A DNA stretch of 64,000 nt from Deinococcus sp. (GCF_025362455.1 NZ_JANYGJ010000095.1:4628-68627), one strand, 5' to 3'; shown: positions 1 to 13,490, counted from the stretch's first letter. Notes: generated by a model from the sequence alone, not told the origin. Program-made: numbers and translations.

Positions 1-1131
<1,131 letters not shown>

Positions 1132-1133
1132 GT

Positions 1134-1676
1134 TCAGCTTCCGCCCAGTTTGAAGCTCACGTTGATGGCGATGTCGTTGGCGCCGCCGAAGTAGTCCACG
1201 CCGAAGTCGTGCGGGTTGAACTTGAACTGGGTCGCCACCTCGATGGTGTTGCCGACCCGTTTGAGCTTCACCGGAGCGCTCAGCGTCCTCGCCACCCCTT
1301 TGAGGCTGAGCTGCCCGACCACCGTGCTGCTGACCTGCTGGCCTTCCGGCAGCTTGCCCAGGCCCTGCACGGCGCTCAATGTGAACACGGCGTCCTTGAA
1401 CTCGTCGGCGCCCAGGGCGCCCCGCATATGGCCGTCGCGCACGCCGTTGCCGGTCTTGAAGGTCGCCACCGTGACGTTGACCGTGCCGCTCACCTTGGCC
1501 AGATTGTCGGGGTCGATGTTCATCGAGGCTTTGACGTCCGGGGTGGTGCCGCGCACGCCGATGAAGGTCACCCGGTAGTCGAACACCGCCTGGCCACCAG
1601 CGGCGGTGTAGGGGGCGGCGAGCGAGGCGCCCAGCAGCGAACTGAGCAGCGCGGCGGACCAGAAAGTCGTCTTCAT
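1134..1676 (-). CDS. YceI-family periplasmic lipocalin-like protein
   Basis: A 180-residue protein with a Sec signal peptide (KTTFW, hydrophobic core, cleavage near LAAPY around residue 21). It is followed by a YceI-type beta-barrel with the expected alternating strands and the typical [19 protein letters not shown] and [10 protein letters not shown] segments. YceI proteins bind polyisoprenoid-like lipids in the envelope; the ligand here is unknown. It is transcribed away from lysC across a 212-base divergent spacer and converges on the aminotransferase gene with a two-base gap. I see no clear Shine-Dalgarno or leaderless -10 at this ATG. An ATG seven bases upstream is in another frame. Confidence 0.85.
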   Translation of the reverse strand: MKTTFWSAALLSSLLGASLAAPYTAAGGQAVFDYRVTFIGVRGTTPDVKASMNIDPDNLAKVSGTVNVTVATFKTGNGVRDGHMRGALGADEFKDAVFTLSAVQGLGKLPEGQQVSSTVVGQLSLKGVARTLSAPVKLKRVGNTIEVATQFKFNPHDFGVDYFGGANDIAINVSFKLGGS

Positions 1677-1875
1677 GGTTCATTGTGAAACGGCTTGATG
1701 AGCAAAACGGTAATCTGCCGTCTCAGGTTCGGCCCGAAGCGGGCCTGGCTTACACAAAGGCCGCCGATTCGGGTCAGCCTGGTCACTGTCTCGCAACACC
1801 TGAGTGCAGGAGGCCAGGTAAAGCCCGCCGCGCCCACGTCCAGACACGCCCCGGCCCCCGACCTGGCGGCCCGCG

Positions 1876-1881
1876 TAGACT
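1876..1881 (+). promoter_or_regulatory. -10 element (TAGACT) of a leaderless lysC promoter
   Basis: TAGACT ends seven bases before the lysC ATG at 1889, so transcription is expected to begin at or within a base or two of the start codon. This spacing decides the lysC start, because the frame stays open further upstream (to 1685). Confidence 0.6.
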
Positions 1882-1888
1882 GGCAGGC

Positions 1889-3307
<1,419 letters not shown>

Positions 3308-3355
3308 CCGGGCAGGCATGGCCCGTTCGGCACCGAGCACTTCACTATCTCTCTA

Positions 3356-3365
3356 GAATATATAC
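3356..3365 (-). repeat. GTATATATTC decamer, copy 1
   Basis: Written GAATATATAC on the plus strand, in the lysC 3' spacer. On the minus strand it reads TTGTATATATTCTAG, the same extended form as the copies at 28503 and 52234. Confidence 0.6.
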
Positions 3366-3583
3366 AACAAGTCAAGTATGGATCAAGTATGGACAGAGTG
3401 GAGCAGGCCGAGTCAGATCAGGACCTTCGGATCAGACCTTGCAACTTAAGTTGGTGCGCCGCCGCTAAGCCACCTGGCCAGCCGTCCGCTGCGCCGCCTG
3501 GCCGACGCGCCGAGTGCCTCGCCCGGCGCACCATACTCCTACCAGCCGGAAACCGCTCCCTCCGCTGGCAGGAGAAAGCCCCC

Positions 3584-3766
3584 ATGATCACCGATTTCCA
3601 TACCTGCGAGTGGGCGGCCCAGGCCCGCATCGACAGCCTGCGCGACGAGGCGAGTGTGCGCAGAACGCTGCGCCTGCTGAACGCCGCCAAGGCCCCCAGC
3701 CTGATCGTGCGCCTCTGGCAGCGCCTGACCGGCAAGGCCCACCGCGACCAGCCCGCCCCCGCCTGA
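3584..3766 (+). CDS. Small basic protein of unknown function
   Basis: A 60-residue ORF, MITDFHTCEWAAQARIDSLR..., ending in a basic/proline stretch. An AGGAG (3570-3574) lies nine bases before the ATG, one of the clearer Shine-Dalgarno sequences in the window. The ORF is followed within 25 bases by a strong hairpin (3790-3820). The sequence suggests one or two helices (EASVRRTLRLLNAAK and SLIVRLWQRLTGK), the second amphipathic and basic. I recognise no family. The frame is also open upstream to 3389, but that part lacks a ribosome site. Confidence 0.55.
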   Translation: MITDFHTCEWAAQARIDSLRDEASVRRTLRLLNAAKAPSLIVRLWQRLTGKAHRDQPAPA

Positions 3767-3789
3767 TGTTCCGCACTGCCCACCCACAC

Positions 3790-3820
3790 GCGGCGAACCC
3801 CACCACCCAGGGTTCGCCGC
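3790..3820. terminator. Strong GC hairpin between the small gene and asnS
   Basis: GCGGCGAACCC, nine-base loop, GGGTTCGCCGC: a perfect 11-bp stem. There is no long T run on either side. It sits between convergent genes ending at 3766 and 3845 and could act for both. Confidence 0.6.
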
Positions 3821-3844
3821 TCGCTTGCGTTCACATTTACAGGC

Positions 3845-5188
3845 TTACGGGTACATCCGCGTCAGCATCCGGGGAAAGGCGACCGCTTCCCGAATGTGGT
3901 CGATGCCGCTGATCCAGGCCACGAAGCGCTCCAGGCCCATGCCGAAGCCCGCGTGCGGCACGCTGCCGAATCTCCGCAGGTCCAGATACCACTCGAAGGG
4001 CTCTAACGGCAGGCCCTGCTCCTCGATTCTGTTTTTCAGCAGGTGGTAATCGTGGATGCGCTGCGAGCCGCCGATGATCTCGCCGTAGCCTTCGGGCGCG
4101 ATCATGTCGTCGCACAGCGCCACGCGGGGATCGAGTGGGTCCGGCTGCATGTAGAAGGCCTTGATGGCCGCCGGGTAGCGCTCGATCATCACGGGCCGGT
4201 CGAACTGGGAACCCACGATGGTCTCGTGCGGCGCCCCCAGATCCTCGCCCCACGCCACCGGCTGCGTATCCGGTGCCACGTTCGGCGGCAGGTCGCCCGA
4301 CTCGATCCGGCTGCGGATGATCTCCAGCGCCTCGGTGTAGGTCACGCGGGGAAAGTGGCCTGACGCAGCCGGGCGCAGCTTATCCAGATCGCGGCCCAGA
4401 ATGCCCAGCTCCTCGGCGCAGGTCTCCAGCACCCGGCGCACCACGAAGGCCACCATGTCTTCCTGAAGCTGCATGTTGGCGGCGTGGTCGCTGGGCGCCA
4501 CCTCCGGCTCGATCATCCAGAATTCGAGCAGATGCCGCCGTGTTTTACTCTTCTCCGCCCGGAAGGTCGGCCCGAAGGTGTAGACCTTGCCGAAGGCCAG
4601 CGCCCCGGCCTCGGCGTGCAGTTGCCCGGTCTGAGAGAGGTAGGCGCTATTTTCGCCGAACAGATCGATCTCGAACAGCTCGGTGGTGTCCTCGGCGGCG
4701 TTGGTAGTAAACAGCGGCGAGTCAAAGCGGATAAACCCGCGCCCGTGAAAAAAGTCGGCCAGCCCCCGCTGAACGGCGTCCCGCAGCCGCAGCACCGCCC
4801 AGGGACGGCGGTGGCGCAACCACAGGTGCCGGTGGTCTTGCAAAAAGTCGATGCCGTGTTCCTTGGGCGTGATCGGGTACTCGCCGGAGCCGCCCACCAC
4901 CTCGACGTGGCTCAGCGACAACTCGACCCCGCCGGGCGCCCGCTCGTCGGCCCGCACCGTGCCAGTCAACTTTAGGCTGCTTTCCTGGGTCAGGTGTCTG
5001 GCGGCCTCGAAGACGTCCTCGCTGACGTCGTTTTTGCTCAGCACGCCCTGTACGAAGCCGCTGCCGTCGCGCAGCTTGAGAAATATCAGCTTGCCCTTGC
5101 CGGATTTGTCGGTCAGCCAGGCGCTGAGGGTCACGTCCTGGCCGATGTGCTCACTGAGCTTGGAAATCGGAGTCTGGGTGGAAGCCAT
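3845..5188 (-). CDS. asnS: Asparaginyl-tRNA synthetase
   Basis: A 447-residue class IIb synthetase charging tRNA-Asn. The N-terminal OB-fold (residues about 1-105) holds the anticodon-binding region. Motif 2 is [19 protein letters not shown] and motif 3 is [15 protein letters not shown]. The segment [30 protein letters not shown] with the preceding FDSPLF is the AsnRS-type active site rather than AspRS. Start chosen at [14 protein letters not shown]: a TATACT at 5196-5201 lies seven bases upstream of this ATG, and the 31 extra in-frame residues upstream are not conserved-looking. With aspS and gluQ in the window, both direct and modification routes of Asp/Asn decoding are represented. Confidence 0.93.
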   Translation of the reverse strand: MASTQTPISKLSEHIGQDVTLSAWLTDKSGKGKLIFLKLRDGSGFVQGVLSKNDVSEDVFEAARHLTQESSLKLTGTVRADERAPGGVELSLSHVEVVGGSGEYPITPKEHGIDFLQDHRHLWLRHRRPWAVLRLRDAVQRGLADFFHGRGFIRFDSPLFTTNAAEDTTELFEIDLFGENSAYLSQTGQLHAEAGALAFGKVYTFGPTFRAEKSKTRRHLLEFWMIEPEVAPSDHAANMQLQEDMVAFVVRRVLETCAEELGILGRDLDKLRPAASGHFPRVTYTEALEIIRSRIESGDLPPNVAPDTQPVAWGEDLGAPHETIVGSQFDRPVMIERYPAAIKAFYMQPDPLDPRVALCDDMIAPEGYGEIIGGSQRIHDYHLLKNRIEEQGLPLEPFEWYLDLRRFGSVPHAGFGMGLERFVAWISGIDHIREAVAFPRMLTRMYP

Positions 5189-5486
5189 GCCCGACAGTAT
5201 AGAGAGGGCCAGTCCAGCGGGTGCGGTGTAGAAGAGGGGGGAGGCCAGCCTAGCGGCACCGGGCTGTGCCTGAGCGACCAAGGCACACTGGCCGCCGCCA
5301 CACTCAGCCTGGCCTGAGTCCCCGGCGCCCGGCCCTGAGCGGGGTGAGCGCCACCCGGAGCTGAACGACCATTCTCAACACTCCAATCTCGACCTCTCGA
5401 TCACAAATAGTCCTACTCGTGATTTCTTTCGCTGACTCACCCCACAAAAAGAGGCGGAGTCATTCCGCCTCTTCTTATTTCCCCAT
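5189..5486. other. Intergenic region with asnS promoter and a terminator
   Basis: Apart from the asnS -10 (TATACT, 5196-5201) and the terminator at 5446-5480, I see no gene or repeat here. The stretch 5370-5440 is unusually A+T-rich. Confidence 0.4.
5446..5480 (-). terminator. Intrinsic terminator of the YbjN-family gene
   Basis: AAGAGGCGGA / TCCGCCTCTT with a five-base loop. In the minus direction it is followed by a T run (AAAAA on the plus strand at 5446-5450). It starts just after the stop of the gene ending at 5487. T-rich bases on the other side may make it bidirectional. Confidence 0.8.
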
Positions 5487-5939
<453 letters not shown>

Positions 5940-6024
5940 GTGGGGCTTCCTCCTGGGATGATGATGCCCGAAGATTCTAGCGCACTTGCCGCCGCCCGGT
6001 AGCCGCCTGACCGGCCCTCCCAAG

Positions 6025-6034
6025 GAATATATAT
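6025..6034 (-). repeat. Variant (ATATATATTC) of the recurring AT decamer
   Basis: Plus strand GAATATATAT, one base different from the consensus GTATATATTC read on the minus strand. It lies upstream of the YbjN gene. Confidence 0.35.
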
Positions 6035-6065
6035 TTGCAGGCTCCGAAGCTACTCCCACCACCAG

Positions 6066-6776
6066 TTACCCCGGCTCACCTGCCGCCGCCTCCAGCCCGT
6101 CCAGCAGCGCCACAACGTCCCCCAAGTCGCTGATGGCGCCCGGCGCCCGGCCCTCCAGATCGACCAGCGCCGCCGTCATGCCGACCTGTCTGGCCGCGTC
6201 CACGTTCTCCTGTTTATCGTCCAAAAACAGCACCGCGTCCGCGCCGACACCCAGCGCCTGGGCCGCCAGCTCGAAGGCGGCGGGGTCGGGCTTGTGAATG
6301 CCCAGGGCGCAACTGCTCAGCGCCACGTCGACGTATTCGCCCAGCGCGGTGGCGTGCAGCGTGGGCCAGATGTCGGGCAGGGTGTTGCTCAGCACCCCGA
6401 TTTTCAGCCCCCGTGAGCGCAGTGTTCGCAGCAGCTCACGCGCCCCCGGCGCCGCCTTCATGAACGCCTGGTACGGAAACTGCGCCACGATGGCCTCGCC
6501 CTGGACGTCACTGAGGCCCAGCGCCCCGCCCAGCTCACGCCCGTAGCGCCGCCAGAACACCCGCTCGTCCTCCAGGGTCCGCAGCGCCCACCAGTTGCCG
6601 AAGGCCTCGTGCCACTGCCGCAGCAGGGCTCGGTGGACCAGGCCCGCGTCCAGCCCGAACCGCCCGGCCACCCAGTCCGCCGCCGCCTGGTAGACCGCCG
6701 GGTCGGTGACGCTCAGGGTATCGTCGCGGTCAAATAAAACGGCCCGGATTCTTCGTGTCACTTTATCACGTGTCAC
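6066..6776 (-). CDS. HAD-superfamily (subfamily IA) hydrolase
   Basis: A 236-residue haloacid-dehalogenase-type phosphatase. Motif I is VLFDRDDTLS, with the nucleophile and general-acid aspartates. The helical cap follows (about residues 25-100). Motif II is GVLSNT, motif III is the lysine in IHKPDPAAFE, and motif IV is LFLDDKQENVDAA. The substrate is unknown; phosphoglycolate or a sugar phosphate is possible. The GTG start overlaps the amylase TGA (GTGA), which suggests translational coupling. A second in-frame GTG five codons later is an alternative. Its pairing with an alpha-amylase fits a role in sugar-phosphate clearance, but that is inference. Confidence 0.85.
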   Translation of the reverse strand: MTRDKVTRRIRAVLFDRDDTLSVTDPAVYQAAADWVAGRFGLDAGLVHRALLRQWHEAFGNWWALRTLEDERVFWRRYGRELGGALGLSDVQGEAIVAQFPYQAFMKAAPGARELLRTLRSRGLKIGVLSNTLPDIWPTLHATALGEYVDVALSSCALGIHKPDPAAFELAAQALGVGADAVLFLDDKQENVDAARQVGMTAALVDLEGRAPGAISDLGDVVALLDGLEAAAGEPG

Positions 6777-8317
6777 TTAAGTACGAAGGCCGTCGCCGTC
6801 TTCGGCGGCAGGCTCAGGTGCAGGTAGCCCCCTGAGACGCTCATCCCCGCCCTCTGCGGCGCTTCCCCGGCTGGATCACCGAACAGCCCCGCCGTCAGCC
6901 CCTGTGCCCCCAGCTTGCTCGGCAGCGAGTAGGTCGTCCGTCTGGCGGCGTTGTTCCAGGCCACCAGCACCTGCTCGCCGCTCACCTGGTCGGCCCGCAC
7001 CAGCAGCAGCAGATCGCCCTCCAGCTTGCCCGGCACGCTTTGCAACGTCTGATTGCCCACCGACAGCGCCGGATGCTCGCGCCGCACCCGGATGGCGTCG
7101 GCAGCCGTCTCGAACACCGCCCGCTCGCCGGGCGTCCACTGGCCTTCAAAGCGCATGTCGCGCCGGTTGTCGGGATCGGCCCCGCCGCGCATGGCGATCT
7201 CGGTGCCCTGCCAGATGATCGGCACGCCCCGCAAGGTCATCAGCGCCCGCAGGCCGTAGCGCACCCCCAGTTGGCCCTGATCCTCGAACAGGCTGCCCTG
7301 GGCGAATCTGGGCAGGTCGTGGTTGTCTAAAAACAGGGCCACCTCGTCCGGACGCGGCACGCTGGCCAAATTCTCCAGCGCACTGCGCACCTGCCCCAGC
7401 CCGCTGCCGCCCATCACGGCGGCCCGCATGGCGGCCTGCAACTCGAAGTCGAACAGACTGCTGAAGCCCGCCCGCTGCTGCGCGGCGATGACGTCCGCGC
7501 CTGCCCCGAAGGACTCGCCCAGCGTCCACGTCCCGGCTTTCTGGTCACGCGCCAGCAGCGCCCCCAGGAAGCTTTGCGGCACATGTTTGATGGCGTCGTA
7601 GCGGAAGCCGTCCACCCCGCGCCAGAAGTCGGCGTTGGCAAACAGCAGGTCCTGCACGGGTTTGTCCTCGACTTTCAGGTCCGGCAATCCGGCCAGCGGG
7701 CAGACGATCTCCCTGTCGGTGCCACTGGCCGCGTCGCAGTCGGCCTGGCTATGAAACCACTCCGGATGCTGCCTGACGGCAGGCGCCGTGTAGCCGAAGT
7801 GGTTGATGACCTGGTCGAGCACGACCTTCAGCTTGCGCCCGTGCGCGGCGTCCAGCAGCTTTTTAAACCCCTCCAGGTCGCCAAAATGCGGATCGACGCC
7901 TTGGAAATCGGCGGGCCAGTAGCCGTGATAGCCGTCGGTCTCGAAGCTGCGCCCCGGCTGCTGCTGATAGAGGGGCGTCAGCCAGATGGCGCTGGCGCCG
8001 AGTTTGCCGATGTAGTCCAGTTTCTGGGTCAGCCCGGCCAGGTCGCCGCCGTGCCAGGCGCGCGGATTTTTGGGATCGGCCCCGGCATTGTTGGTGTAAT
8101 CCCCGTCATAAAAGCGGTCCGGCATCACCTGGTAGATCACCTGACCGGCGAACGCGGCTGGGTTGGATAACGCGGCTGGGTTGGATAACGCGGCTGGGCT
8201 GGATAACGCGGCTGGGTTGGATAACGCGGCTGGGCTGGATAACGCGGCTGGGCTGGATACGGCTCCGGCAGCGGGGGAGAGCAGTGCCAGCGTCAGCACC
8301 AGGGGAGATGTCGTCAT
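6773..8317 (-). CDS. Secreted GH13 alpha-amylase
   Basis: A 514-residue glycoside hydrolase of family 13. A signal peptide (TTSPLVLTLALLSPAAGA) is followed by six tandem S-[SN]-P-A-A-[LF] hexapeptides encoded by an 18-bp repeat. The (beta/alpha)8 barrel then carries QVINH, the nucleophile in GFRYDAIKHVP, the acid in TWTLGESFG and the FLDNHDLPRF transition-state motif. A C-terminal beta domain ends the protein. The start is placed at 8317 because CAGAAT ends seven bases upstream; ATGs at 8326 and 8380 are in frame but less well placed. It probably degrades starch or maltodextrin outside the cytoplasm and is co-transcribed with the HAD gene. Confidence 0.9.
   Translation of the reverse strand: MTTSPLVLTLALLSPAAGAVSSPAALSSPAALSNPAALSSPAALSNPAALSNPAAFAGQVIYQVMPDRFYDGDYTNNAGADPKNPRAWHGGDLAGLTQKLDYIGKLGASAIWLTPLYQQQPGRSFETDGYHGYWPADFQGVDPHFGDLEGFKKLLDAAHGRKLKVVLDQVINHFGYTAPAVRQHPEWFHSQADCDAASGTDREIVCPLAGLPDLKVEDKPVQDLLFANADFWRGVDGFRYDAIKHVPQSFLGALLARDQKAGTWTLGESFGAGADVIAAQQRAGFSSLFDFELQAAMRAAVMGGSGLGQVRSALENLASVPRPDEVALFLDNHDLPRFAQGSLFEDQGQLGVRYGLRALMTLRGVPIIWQGTEIAMRGGADPDNRRDMRFEGQWTPGERAVFETAADAIRVRREHPALSVGNQTLQSVPGKLEGDLLLLVRADQVSGEQVLVAWNNAARRTTYSLPSKLGAQGLTAGLFGDPAGEAPQRAGMSVSGGYLHLSLPPKTATAFVLK
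8151..8258 (-). repeat. Six tandem copies of an 18-bp unit inside the amylase gene
   Basis: The unit is AACGCGGCTGGGYTGGAT (plus strand), 6 x 18 = 108 bp, differing only at one Y position. It encodes a Ser/Pro/Ala-rich linker directly after the signal peptide. The near identity points to recent expansion. Confidence 0.95.
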
Positions 8318-8457
8318 GTCCCCCATTCTGCCGCAAGCGGCGTGCCATTTTGCCGCGAGCGGCGTTGAAGCGCCTGTCACCCGATAGGCACTTCACTAAC
8401 CGTGAAAGTGCGCCTGTCAGCCTCAGCGCTGGCCCGATGCACCACGCTCGCCTCAAT

Positions 8458-9340
<883 letters not shown>

Positions 9341-9363
<23 letters not shown>

Positions 9364-9407
9364 GGAAAGATCAAGCCCACTTCCCACTTCCCTCCGCCCA
9401 CTTCCCA
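9341..9407 (+). repeat. Solo GGGAAGT-arm hairpin, copy A
   Basis: Arms of GGGAAGTGGGG / GTGGGAAG type around a short core AAAGATCAAG, then pyrimidine arms CCCACTTCCCACTTCCC. The minus strand matches copy D (55995) base for base over most of its length, including a GGGC[AG]GAGGGAAGTGGGAAG stretch and the CTTSATCTTT core. The gluQ TAG stop (9361-9363) is inside it. Confidence 0.85.
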
Positions 9408-9440
9408 ACAGGTCACCTCCACCCGCCCCGTAACGTAACC

Positions 9441-9465
9441 TAGACACAGTTATACAAGTTGTCTA
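9441..9465. promoter_or_regulatory. Possible operator upstream of trpBA
   Basis: TAGACA and TGTCTA as inverted half-sites separated by 13 bases (centre 9453), within an A+T-rich patch about 45 bases before trpB. A regulator site is inferred from symmetry only. Confidence 0.3.
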
Positions 9466-9508
9466 AGTTTCACATTCAACCCCCTCGTTTCAGTCCTACC
9501 ATTTTCAC

Positions 9509-10764
<1,256 letters not shown>

Positions 10765-10768
<4 letters not shown>

Positions 10769-11604
10769 CCAGCACGTTGAACAACGATGTCGCCGACACC
10801 GCCCGTCGCCTCGCCGAGCGCCCAGAGCGCATCTGGGCCGCCTTCGAGCACGCCGCCTCGGAAGGCCGCGCCGCCTTCATCCCCTTCATGACGGCGGGCT
10901 ACCCGACCCCCGAACGCTTCCCCGCAGTGGCCCTGCAACTGCTGGAGCACGCCGATCTGCTCGAAGTCGGCCTGCCCTACTCCGACCCGCTCGGCGACGG
11001 CCCGACCATCCAGCGCGCCAGCGAGGAGGCCATCGAACACGGCACCAGCACCCGCGCCACGCTGCAAGCCGTCAAGGCGCTCAGGGCGCGCACCGACAAG
11101 CCCATCGTCGTCATGACCTACATCAACCCGGTCTACGCCACCGGCCCCAAGGAATTCATGCGCCTGTGCGTCGACGCGGGCGTGGACGGCCTGATTCTCC
11201 CTGACCTGCCCCCTGACGAGGACCTGGGCATCCGTTTCCTGGCCGCCGAGGCCGGGCTGGCCCTGACCTTCCTGATCGCGCCGACCAGCACCCCGGAGCG
11301 CGTCCGGGTCGTGACCAGCGCCTGCACCGGTTTCGTCTACGCCGTGAGCGTGACCGGCGTGACGGGTGCCCGCGACGGCGGCGCCTTGAGCGAGGTGCCC
11401 GCCCTGATCGCCCTGGCCCGCGCCCACACCGACCTGCCGGTGGCTGTGGGTTTTGGCGTCAAGGACGCCGCCACCGCCCGCATCGTGGCCGTGGACGCGG
11501 GCGCCGACGGCGTGGTGGTCGGCAGCGCCTTTATCAACGCCCTGAAAGCGGGGGACGATCTGGGGGCCTTGGCGGCAAAGATCGTGAGCGGGTGCCGGAA
11601 GTAG
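10765..11604 (+). CDS. trpA: Tryptophan synthase alpha chain
   Basis: A 279-residue TIM-barrel subunit that cleaves indole-3-glycerol phosphate to indole and glyceraldehyde 3-phosphate and channels indole to TrpB. Signatures are [10 protein letters not shown], the catalytic glutamate in [20 protein letters not shown], the catalytic aspartate segment [12 protein letters not shown] and the phosphate-binding loops [13 protein letters not shown] and VGFGVKD. Overlap with trpB is ATGA. A dispersed repeat (11605 on) begins immediately after the TAG stop. Confidence 0.95.
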
Positions 11605-11739
11605 GGGAGGCTTGCGGCCTGTGGGAAGGGCGAAGGGCCTGAGATCAGGTCACGCCGCGTTGTTCGCGTTGACCCGCCAGGTAACCTCGTTTCGCATTTT
11701 CATCTGTTCCCTCACGCCACAAGCCACGCGCCACAGGCC
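11605..11739. repeat. Family-2 dispersed repeat F1 (GGCTTGCGG / GCCACAAGCC arms)
   Basis: The left arm is GGCTTGCGGCCTGTGGGAAG. The right part is TTCATCTGTTCCC followed by tracts of CACGCCACAAGCC type (11699-11739). TTCATCTGTTCCC is the same inner edge as the right arm of the four-helix-bundle element at 57961. The core contains GAGGTTACCT-like sequence (minus strand TGCGAAACGAGGTTACCT), also seen at F2 (21700-21717). It fills the trpA-ddrA spacer. Confidence 0.7.
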
Positions 11740-11757
11740 AGCACCGCTTTCGGTGCT
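11740..11757. terminator. Hairpin after the ddrA-associated small gene
   Basis: AGCACCG, CTTT loop, CGGTGCT: a perfect 7-bp stem three bases beyond the minus-strand stop codon. No T run follows, so termination strength is uncertain. Confidence 0.4.
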
Positions 11758-11759
11758 GC

Positions 11760-11885
11760 TCAAATAAACTGTGCCAGCCAGCCGCCCAGAATCATCAGCG
11801 GCAAGATCAGTGCCAGCAACCAGACGCCGGGATCGCCCTCCTGAGCCGTGCGCCGGGCCTGAACCATCTCCCGCCGGGTGGTCAC
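11760..11885 (-). CDS. 41-residue single-pass membrane protein overlapping ddrA
   Basis: The GTG start overlaps the ddrA TGA as GTGA. The product begins TTRREMVQARRTAQEGDPG, a charged cytosolic-looking segment, and ends in one hydrophobic helix (VWLLALILPLMILGGWLAQFI). The overlap and the hairpin right after the stop support a real gene co-translated with ddrA under the DNA-damage promoter. I know of no described function. An ATG at 11867 is a shorter alternative start. Confidence 0.55.
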   Translation of the reverse strand: MTTRREMVQARRTAQEGDPGVWLLALILPLMILGGWLAQFI

Positions 11886-12487
11886 GCGGCCCGCCCGGCA
11901 CCGGCAGGCTGGAGGCTGTGCAGGGCGGCCTTGAGGTGCTTGTAGACCTCGCGCTGCAACTCCAGGTCTTCGGGCAACTCGTAGCGGAGCTGCTCGATGG
12001 CCTGCACCAGATGGGCGCCGCCGGGGCTGCGCTCGTGGTCGGGCCTGGCCCACTGGGGCAGCTCAGGTGCACTGACCGGGGCACGTTTCTCGTCGTCCCA
12101 GTCGGCCCACAGCTTGGGCAGGTCGTAGAGGTAGCGCCCGACGCCGAACTGCACCGCGCATCTCTTGAGGGCGTCGCTGGCCGCCGCCTTGAAGGTGCCG
12201 CCGCCCATGCCGGTCTCAGATTGCGCCTCGCCGATATCCTCGCGGGTGACGCCCAGGATGGTCAGGCGGCCCTTGATGGTGGGCGCAGCCGTGCCCGCCA
12301 CCGGCTCCATCTCAAAGCGCCAATCGTCGGGGCAGATGGCGTCGAGCCGGTCTTGCACGGCGCGGGCGTCGATGTGCGCCAGCAACAATGCCCGCTGGCG
12401 ACCCTGCGTGAAGGCCTGGGGCTTCCAGTTCACCTGATGCGCGGGAAACGGGGCCTGGAGTCGTCTCTGGACATCGCTCAGTTTCAT
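11882..12487 (-). CDS. ddrA: DNA-damage response protein DdrA (Rad52-like 3'-end-binding protein)
   Basis: A 201-residue protein with the DdrA N-terminus KLSDVQRRLQAPFPAHQVNWKPQ. It has the conserved core RALLLAHIDARAVQDRLDAICPDDWRFEMEPV and the FKAAASDALKRCAVQFGVGRYLYDLPK block that characterises Rad52/RedB-type single-strand annealing folds. In Deinococcus radiodurans DdrA oligomerises, binds 3' single-stranded ends and protects them from nucleases after irradiation or desiccation. The start has a TAGACT six bases upstream, a consensus-like -35 and an RDRM, so the gene should belong to the DdrO/PprI(IrrE) regulon. A 41-residue membrane protein gene overlaps its stop. Confidence 0.95.
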   Translation of the reverse strand: MKLSDVQRRLQAPFPAHQVNWKPQAFTQGRQRALLLAHIDARAVQDRLDAICPDDWRFEMEPVAGTAAPTIKGRLTILGVTREDIGEAQSETGMGGGTFKAAASDALKRCAVQFGVGRYLYDLPKLWADWDDEKRAPVSAPELPQWARPDHERSPGGAHLVQAIEQLRYELPEDLELQREVYKHLKAALHSLQPAGAGRAA

Positions 12488-12493
12488 GCATTT

Positions 12494-12529
12494 AGTCTAT
12501 AACATAATTGCGTTACGGTCAAGACATAA
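12494..12529 (-). promoter_or_regulatory. ddrA promoter with RDRM operator
   Basis: Minus strand: TTGACC (12517-12522), 17-base spacer, TAGACT (12494-12499), six bases, ATG. A 17-bp RDRM-like site, TTATGTCTTGACCGTAA (plus coordinates 12513-12529), covers the -35. A further TTATGT half-site lies in the spacer (12502-12507). The DdrO repressor binds RDRMs and is cleaved by PprI after damage; binding here is inferred from the motif and its position. Confidence 0.85.
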
Positions 12530-12578
12530 TCGTGTCGTCGCACCCGGTCCAGATCCCAAGCGAAGTGCGGTGCCCAAG

Positions 12579-13373
12579 CTACAGTTCCATCGCCATCTGG
12601 GCAGCCTGGGCGAGCCCGCCCGCATCGACATGGCCGACCTGAAAGCGCGAGGCGGCCAGGGCTTCGGGATCGGCGTTGCCCATCGCCACCGGATAACCGA
12701 CGACCTCCATCGCCGTCACGTCGTTGTGCCCGTCCCCGACCATCATCACCCGGTCCAGGGTCAGGTTGTAGAGCGCCGCCACCCGCCGCAGCGCACTGCC
12801 CTTGTTCACGCCGTCACGGGTGATGCTGACGAACAGAATGCCCGGCATCACCGGACTCAGCGCCGGATGCCGTTGCAGGCCCGGTGTAGCCTCGGCCATC
12901 ACGGCGGCCTTGTCCCCGGCGGGCACGAGCCACTGCGCCCGCACGACGGTGCCCGGCAGGCTCAGCAGGTCACGCGGCGCGAACGGTACGCCCAGCAGCG
13001 CCGCGTGGTCTACCGACGGGGCAGAGGTGTCCTCGACGGCGTACTTGGTATCGGTGTAGACCTCCAGAATGCGCCCGCTGCGGCGTGCATCCTCCACCAG
13101 CTTCAGCAGCAGCTCAGGCGGCAACTCTTCACTAACCGACTCGCCCGTGTCCACCTTGACGATGCTGGCCCCGTTCTGAAAGACGTGCCAGCCGTCCGGG
13201 TCGAGCCGCCGGGCGTACTTCAGCGCGTGCCCGACCGCCGGGCGCCCCGAACACAGCACCACCCGCATCCCGGCGTCCCGCGCCCGCGCCAGCGCCGCCC
13301 AGACCTCCGGCAGCACGATATTGCCCGTTCCCACCAGCGTTCCGTCCACATCCACCGCGATCATTCCAAGCAT
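12579..13373 (-). CDS. Cof-type (HAD-IIB) sugar-phosphate phosphatase
   Basis: A 264-residue HAD phosphatase with motif [12 protein letters not shown], motif II CSGRP, the cap domain between about residues 85 and 185, the lysine in [13 protein letters not shown] and motif [27 protein letters not shown]. Members dephosphorylate sugar phosphates, flavin nucleotides or related metabolites; the substrate is not decidable here. TAGACT (13380-13385) lies six bases before the ATG, giving a leaderless start. That -10 is part of a five-copy 13-bp tandem array. Confidence 0.88.
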   Translation of the reverse strand: MLGMIAVDVDGTLVGTGNIVLPEVWAALARARDAGMRVVLCSGRPAVGHALKYARRLDPDGWHVFQNGASIVKVDTGESVSEELPPELLLKLVEDARRSGRILEVYTDTKYAVEDTSAPSVDHAALLGVPFAPRDLLSLPGTVVRAQWLVPAGDKAAVMAEATPGLQRHPALSPVMPGILFVSITRDGVNKGSALRRVAALYNLTLDRVMMVGDGHNDVTAMEVVGYPVAMGNADPEALAASRFQVGHVDAGGLAQAAQMAMEL

Positions 13374-13377
13374 CCGC

Positions 13378-13442
13378 CCAGTCTAGCGGCCCAGTCTGGC
13401 GGCCCAGTCTAGCGGCCCAGTCTGGCGGCCCAGTCTGGCGGC
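13378..13442. repeat. Five tandem 13-bp copies containing the promoter -10
   Basis: The unit is CCAGTCTRGCGGC, 5 x 13 bp exactly. On the minus strand each copy carries TAGACT (copies 1 and 3) or CAGACT (copies 2, 4, 5). The first TAGACT is the -10 of the Cof-phosphatase gene. Confidence 0.95.
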
Positions 13443-13490
13443 TGAGCGGGGGACCGCCCGCCCCGCCACCTGCCGCCCGTTCGTTTGAGA

